Position numbers and translations under genes: made by a program
Notes under the pieces: generated by a model
Databases searched by the model: none
Told to the model about the DNA's origin: nothing
What the model saw: the letters and a program-made list of their open reading frames with translations, nothing else
Part shown: piece by piece, positions 4,708 to 7,734 of the stretch
Position numbering within the stretch: position 1 is the first letter of the stretch
How the letters are laid out: every line of letters begins with the position of its first letter
Assembly: GCA_002476905.1 (NCBI GenBank)
Contig: DLND01000067.1
Span: forward strand, 1,464 to 9,197
Direction: 5' to 3'
DNA from: Flavobacteriales bacterium UBA7519
GTDB taxonomy: Bacteria > Bacteroidota > Bacteroidia > Flavobacteriales > Weeksellaceae
Length of the DNA: 7,734 nucleotides

Positions 4708-7518
4708 ATGGATAAATTTTCATTTCTAAATGCCGTACATGCTCAGTTAGTTGATGATATGTACGAGCAGTACAAAAAATACCCAGATGCTATAGAACCT
4801 TCTTGGAAAGCTTTTTTCCAAGGTTTTGATTTTGCATTGGAAAATTACAGCGATGAAGATGCGACATCACAGTCCGTTTCTCAATCAGCTCCAGTTCAAT
4901 ACGCTCAGCAAGCAGTTACAAACAATGCTGTTTCAGAAGATATTTCAAAAGAATTCAAAGTAGTGAACCTAATCGAAGCTTACAGGTCGAGAGGTCACCT
5001 TTTTACAAAAACCAATCCAGTAAGAGAAAGAAGACATTACTTTCCAACACTTGATATAGAAAATTTTGGGTTGTCTAAGGAAGATTTGAACAAAAAATTC
5101 AATTCTGCAACTCAGACCGGTATGCCAGGTCCTGCAACTTTGCAAGAGATTATTACACATTTAGAAAACATTTATTGTGATTCTATCGGTGTAGAGTATA
5201 TGCATATCCAAAATGTTGAGGAGAAAAAATGGATTATGGAATGGGTGAATGTGAATGAAAACCATCCTACATTATCCGCTGAGGAAAAAACTGAAATCCT
5301 TTTCAAATTAAACCAAGCGGTGGCGTTTGAAAATTATCTTCATACAAAATTCGTTGGACAAAAACGTTTCTCTCTGGAAGGTGGTGAATCTTTGATTCCT
5401 GCGCTTGACCAATTGATTACGCGTTCTTCGCAATTAGGTGTTGACGAAGTTGTGCTTGGTATGGCTCACAGAGGTCGTCTAAATGTTTTGACTAATATTT
5501 TCCAGAAATCTTACAAGCAGATTTTCTCAGAATTTGAAGGGAAAGAATTTGAAGAAGATGTTTTCTCTGGTGATGTTAAGTATCACTTAGGTTCTTCTAA
5601 GAAAATTACAACCGCAAATGGTGAAGAAGTAAGGATCAACCTTACTCCAAACCCATCTCACCTTGAAACTGTTGGGGCTCTTGTGGAAGGAATCTGTAGA
5701 GCAAAAGTGGATAACGTTTACAAAGATGATTATTCTAAAGTTTTACCAATAGTTATCCACGGGGACGGGGCTATTGCTGGTCAAGGTATCGTTTACGAAA
5801 TCGCTCAGATGATGAATCTGGAAGGTTACAGAACGGGCGGAACAGTTCACATCGTTGTGAATAATCAGGTTTCTTTCACCACTAACTATCTAGATGCAAG
5901 ATCATCTGTCTACTGTACAGATATTGCAAAAGTGACAGATTCTCCAGTAATGCACATTAATGCCGATGATGTAGAAGCTGTGGTTCACGCGATTAGATTT
6001 GCGGCAGACTTCCGTGCGAAGTTTGGTAAAGATGTTTATATCGACCTTTTAGGTTACAGAAAATATGGACACAACGAAGGTGATGAACCAAGATTTACTC
6101 AACCAAATCTTTATAAATTAATTTCAAAACACCCAAATCCAAGAGAAATCTACAAAGAACTTTTGATTAAAGAAAATGTGGTTTCTGATGAAGTTTTGAA
6201 AAAAATGGAGCAGGAGTTCAAGGCTTTATTAGATGAAAACTTTGATGCTTCCAAAGAAATCGAAAGAAATACAATGGACATCTTTATGAAAGATGACTGG
6301 ACAGATTTCCCAATCGGGGGAAAAGGCGCTGTTACCAATTCTACCATCGATACAAAATTTGATTTAGAAAAACTTAAAGAATTGGCGGTTAAGATTTCTA
6401 CGCTTCCGGCTGATAAGAAATTCATTAACAAAATCACCCGTCTTTTCGAAAACCGAATCAAAATGGTGGAAAGCAATTCGCTAGATTGGGCTCTTGCAGA
6501 ATTGTTGGCATATGCTACACTTTTGACAGAAGGTTACAATGTAAGAATCTCTGGTGAGGATGTGGAAAGAGGAACGTTCTCTCACCGTCATGCTGTGGTA
6601 AAAACAGAAGATACAGAAGAAGAATACATTCCACTAAGACACATCAACGAACAAAGATTTGATGTTTACAACTCACATTTGTCAGAATACGGTGTTTTAG
6701 GATTTGATTATGGTTATGCAATGGCGGCGCCTAAAACTTTGACAATTTGGGAGGCTCAGTTTGGAGATTTTACAAACGGTGCTCAGATTATTGTTGACCA
6801 ATATTTAGTGGCTGCTGAGGAAAAATGGAAAATCCAAAACGGATTGGTAATGATGTTGCCTCATGGTTCCGAAGGTCAAGGTGCGGAACACTCTTCTGCA
6901 AGATTAGAAAGATTCTTGACGCTTTCTGCTAACGAAAATATTATTGTTGCTAATATCACTTCTCCAGCCAACTATTTCCATTTGTTGAGAAGACAGATGA
7001 AATTCGCATTCAGAAAACCATTGGTTATTATGACACCAAAATCTTTATTGAGACATCCAAAAGTGGTTTCTCCTTTGGAAGATTTAGCCAACGGAAGTTT
7101 CCAGCCGATTTTAGATGACCCAACTGCTGATCCAGCAAAAGTGGAAAGATTAGTGCTTTGTACAGGTAAATTGTACTACGATTTATTGGCTAAAAAAGAA
7201 GAGCTTAATGATGATAAAGTGGCTTTGGTAAGATTGGAGCAAATTTATCCTTTGAATATGGATAAAATCAATGCAATCTTTGATAAGTATAAAAACAGAA
7301 AAGATTTAATTTGGGCTCAGGAAGAACCGGAAAACATGGGTGCTTGGAGTTTCATTTTAAGAAATTTCAGAGATACAGGTATCCAAGTGATTTCTCCTGT
7401 TGCTAGTGGAGCGCCAGCGCCAGGAAGTTATAAGATGTTTGAGAAAAATCAAACTAAAATCATCAATGATGTTTTCCAGACCGAAGATGCGCCAGTAAAA
7501 AGACCAGTAACAGCTTAA
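4708..7518 (+). CDS. sucA: 2-oxoglutarate dehydrogenase E1 component (ThDP-dependent decarboxylase)
   Basis: 936 residues, full length for the family. E1o decarboxylates 2-oxoglutarate with thiamine diphosphate and transfers the succinyl group to the lipoyl arm of E2 (SucB), a TCA-cycle step in the cytoplasm. In order: an N-terminal E1o motif (FLNAVHAQLVDDMYEQYKKY, 6-25, and PSWKAFF, 31-37); a Ser/Gln/Ala/Val-rich linker at about 50-78; the AYRSRGHL motif (91-98); active-site AHRGRLNVL (253-261) and NPSHLE (315-320); the ThDP/Mg motif GDG (352-354) with NNQ (385-387); YGHNEGDEP (453-461); RGTFSHRH (621-628); HGSEGQGAEHSSARLERFL (719-737); and the C-terminal WAQEEPENMGAWSF region. No key residue appears missing. 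The ATG at 4708 starts the conserved N-terminal motif at once. Four in-frame stops follow (7516, 7519, 7525, 7528). sucB begins 66 nt later, so the pair is almost surely one operon. Confidence 0.98.
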   Translation: MDKFSFLNAVHAQLVDDMYEQYKKYPDAIEPSWKAFFQGFDFALENYSDEDATSQSVSQSAPVQYAQQAVTNNAVSEDISKEFKVVNLIEAYRSRGHLFTKTNPVRERRHYFPTLDIENFGLSKEDLNKKFNSATQTGMPGPATLQEIITHLENIYCDSIGVEYMHIQNVEEKKWIMEWVNVNENHPTLSAEEKTEILFKLNQAVAFENYLHTKFVGQKRFSLEGGESLIPALDQLITRSSQLGVDEVVLGMAHRGRLNVLTNIFQKSYKQIFSEFEGKEFEEDVFSGDVKYHLGSSKKITTANGEEVRINLTPNPSHLETVGALVEGICRAKVDNVYKDDYSKVLPIVIHGDGAIAGQGIVYEIAQMMNLEGYRTGGTVHIVVNNQVSFTTNYLDARSSVYCTDIAKVTDSPVMHINADDVEAVVHAIRFAADFRAKFGKDVYIDLLGYRKYGHNEGDEPRFTQPNLYKLISKHPNPREIYKELLIKENVVSDEVLKKMEQEFKALLDENFDASKEIERNTMDIFMKDDWTDFPIGGKGAVTNSTIDTKFDLEKLKELAVKISTLPADKKFINKITRLFENRIKMVESNSLDWALAELLAYATLLTEGYNVRISGEDVERGTFSHRHAVVKTEDTEEEYIPLRHINEQRFDVYNSHLSEYGVLGFDYGYAMAAPKTLTIWEAQFGDFTNGAQIIVDQYLVAAEEKWKIQNGLVMMLPHGSEGQGAEHSSARLERFLTLSANENIIVANITSPANYFHLLRRQMKFAFRKPLVIMTPKSLLRHPKVVSPLEDLANGSFQPILDDPTADPAKVERLVLCTGKLYYDLLAKKEELNDDKVALVRLEQIYPLNMDKINAIFDKYKNRKDLIWAQEEPENMGAWSFILRNFRDTGIQVISPVASGAPAPGSYKMFEKNQTKIINDVFQTEDAPVKRPVTA

Positions 7519-7542
7519 TAAAATTAATAAACTATAAAGAAT

Positions 7543-7560
7543 AGCAATCTTCGGATTGTT
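7543..7560 (+). other. UUCG-capped hairpin between sucA and sucB
   Basis: Arms 7543-7549 and 7554-7560 form a 7-bp stem (one G-U pair) closed by C-G around a UUCG tetraloop, a notably stable loop type. No T-run follows, so it is unlikely to be an intrinsic terminator. It lies 24 nt before the sucB ATG and may mark a processing or stability point that tunes the sucA to sucB ratio. Confidence 0.5.
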
Positions 7561-7584
7561 CTGAAATTAAAAACAAATATTAGT

Positions 7585-7734
7585 ATGTCAATATTAGAAA
7601 TGAAAGTTCCTTCACCGGGAGAATCTATCACAGAAGTAGAAATTGCAACGTGGTTAGTACAAGACGGTGATTATGTAGAAAAAGATCAGCCTATTGCAGA
7701 AGTAGATTCTGATAAGGCAACTTTGGAACTTCCT
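7585..7734 (+). CDS. sucB: Dihydrolipoyl succinyltransferase, E2 of 2-oxoglutarate dehydrogenase (5' part)
   Basis: Only the first 50 codons are present; the gene runs off the right edge. They encode most of a lipoyl domain: MKVPSPGESITEVEIATWL (6-24), the usual turn QDGDYVEKDQPIAEV (26-40), then DSDKATLELP (41-50) with the lipoylated lysine at K44. In the complete enzyme, lipoyl and E1/E3-binding domains precede a catalytic core that transfers the succinyl group from the lipoyl arm to CoA. Position directly after sucA on the same strand, and the PSPGESITE opening typical of E2o lipoyl domains, favour SucB over a pyruvate or branched-chain E2. No Shine-Dalgarno sequence is seen; the leader is A-rich. 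I see no convincing separate promoter in the 66-nt gap. Confidence 0.93.
   Translation, partial: MSILEMKVPSPGESITEVEIATWLVQDGDYVEKDQPIAEVDSDKATLELP

Noticed and set aside
4969..5160. 63-residue open frame on the minus strand
   Set aside because: Antisense to conserved sucA sequence; Cys/Trp-rich nonsense-like composition.
6150..6476. 108-residue open frame on the minus strand
   Set aside because: Antisense to sucA in full-length family-conserved sequence; Ser/Phe-rich composition fits a shadow frame.
7543..7560. Intrinsic terminator between sucA and sucB
   Set aside because: The hairpin is followed by an A-rich rather than T-rich stretch, and sucB has no clear promoter of its own.
1..7734. 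Defence system, phage genes, insertion sequence, CRISPR or other novel multi-gene cassette
   Set aside because: All full-length genes fit known housekeeping or envelope families, and no transposase, integrase, direct-repeat array or att-like repeats are visible.

Overview
The window looks like chromosomal housekeeping DNA from a flavobacterium, most likely the Chryseobacterium/Weeksellaceae group. The grounds are low GC, A-rich leaders without Shine-Dalgarno sequences, promoters of the Bacteroidota form (TTG, about 20 nt, TAnnTTTG), and a Bacteroidota-type TamL lipoprotein. The genus is an inference from protein style, not a database result. I see no mobile element, CRISPR array, tRNA, rRNA, defence system or toxin-antitoxin pair.

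Layout: (1) 1-224, plus strand, the C-terminal end of a small protein of unknown function that enters from the left edge. (2) 221-955, minus strand, a complete SpoU/TrmH-family RNA 2'-O-methyltransferase. (3) 941-3532, plus strand, a complete TamL-type outer-membrane Omp85 lipoprotein. (4) 3547-4581, plus strand, an N-terminally anchored protein with an SRPBCC domain and a C-terminal GyrI-like domain, 14 nt behind tamL and probably co-transcribed. (5) 4582-4707, a 126-nt regulatory gap with the sucA promoter and several inverted repeats. (6) 4708-7518, sucA, the E1 subunit of 2-oxoglutarate dehydrogenase. (7) 7585-7734, the start of sucB (the E2 subunit), cut by the right edge.

The genes form two functional blocks. 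The envelope block (tamL plus the anchored SRPBCC protein) runs back to back with the RNA methyltransferase gene. The TCA-cycle block (sucA-sucB) has its own promoter and makes two of the three components of the 2-oxoglutarate dehydrogenase complex.

The most unusual point is the head-to-head junction of the methyltransferase and tamL. Their first five codons are exact complements of each other over 941-955, codon against codon, so each start codon is the complement of the other protein's His5 codon. Each gene's best promoter lies inside the other gene, so the two mRNAs should have about 60 nt of complementary 5' ends. At its other end the methyltransferase shares a TTAA stop palindrome with the convergent small gene. 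I found no undescribed multi-gene system; the interest here lies in junctions and regulatory DNA.
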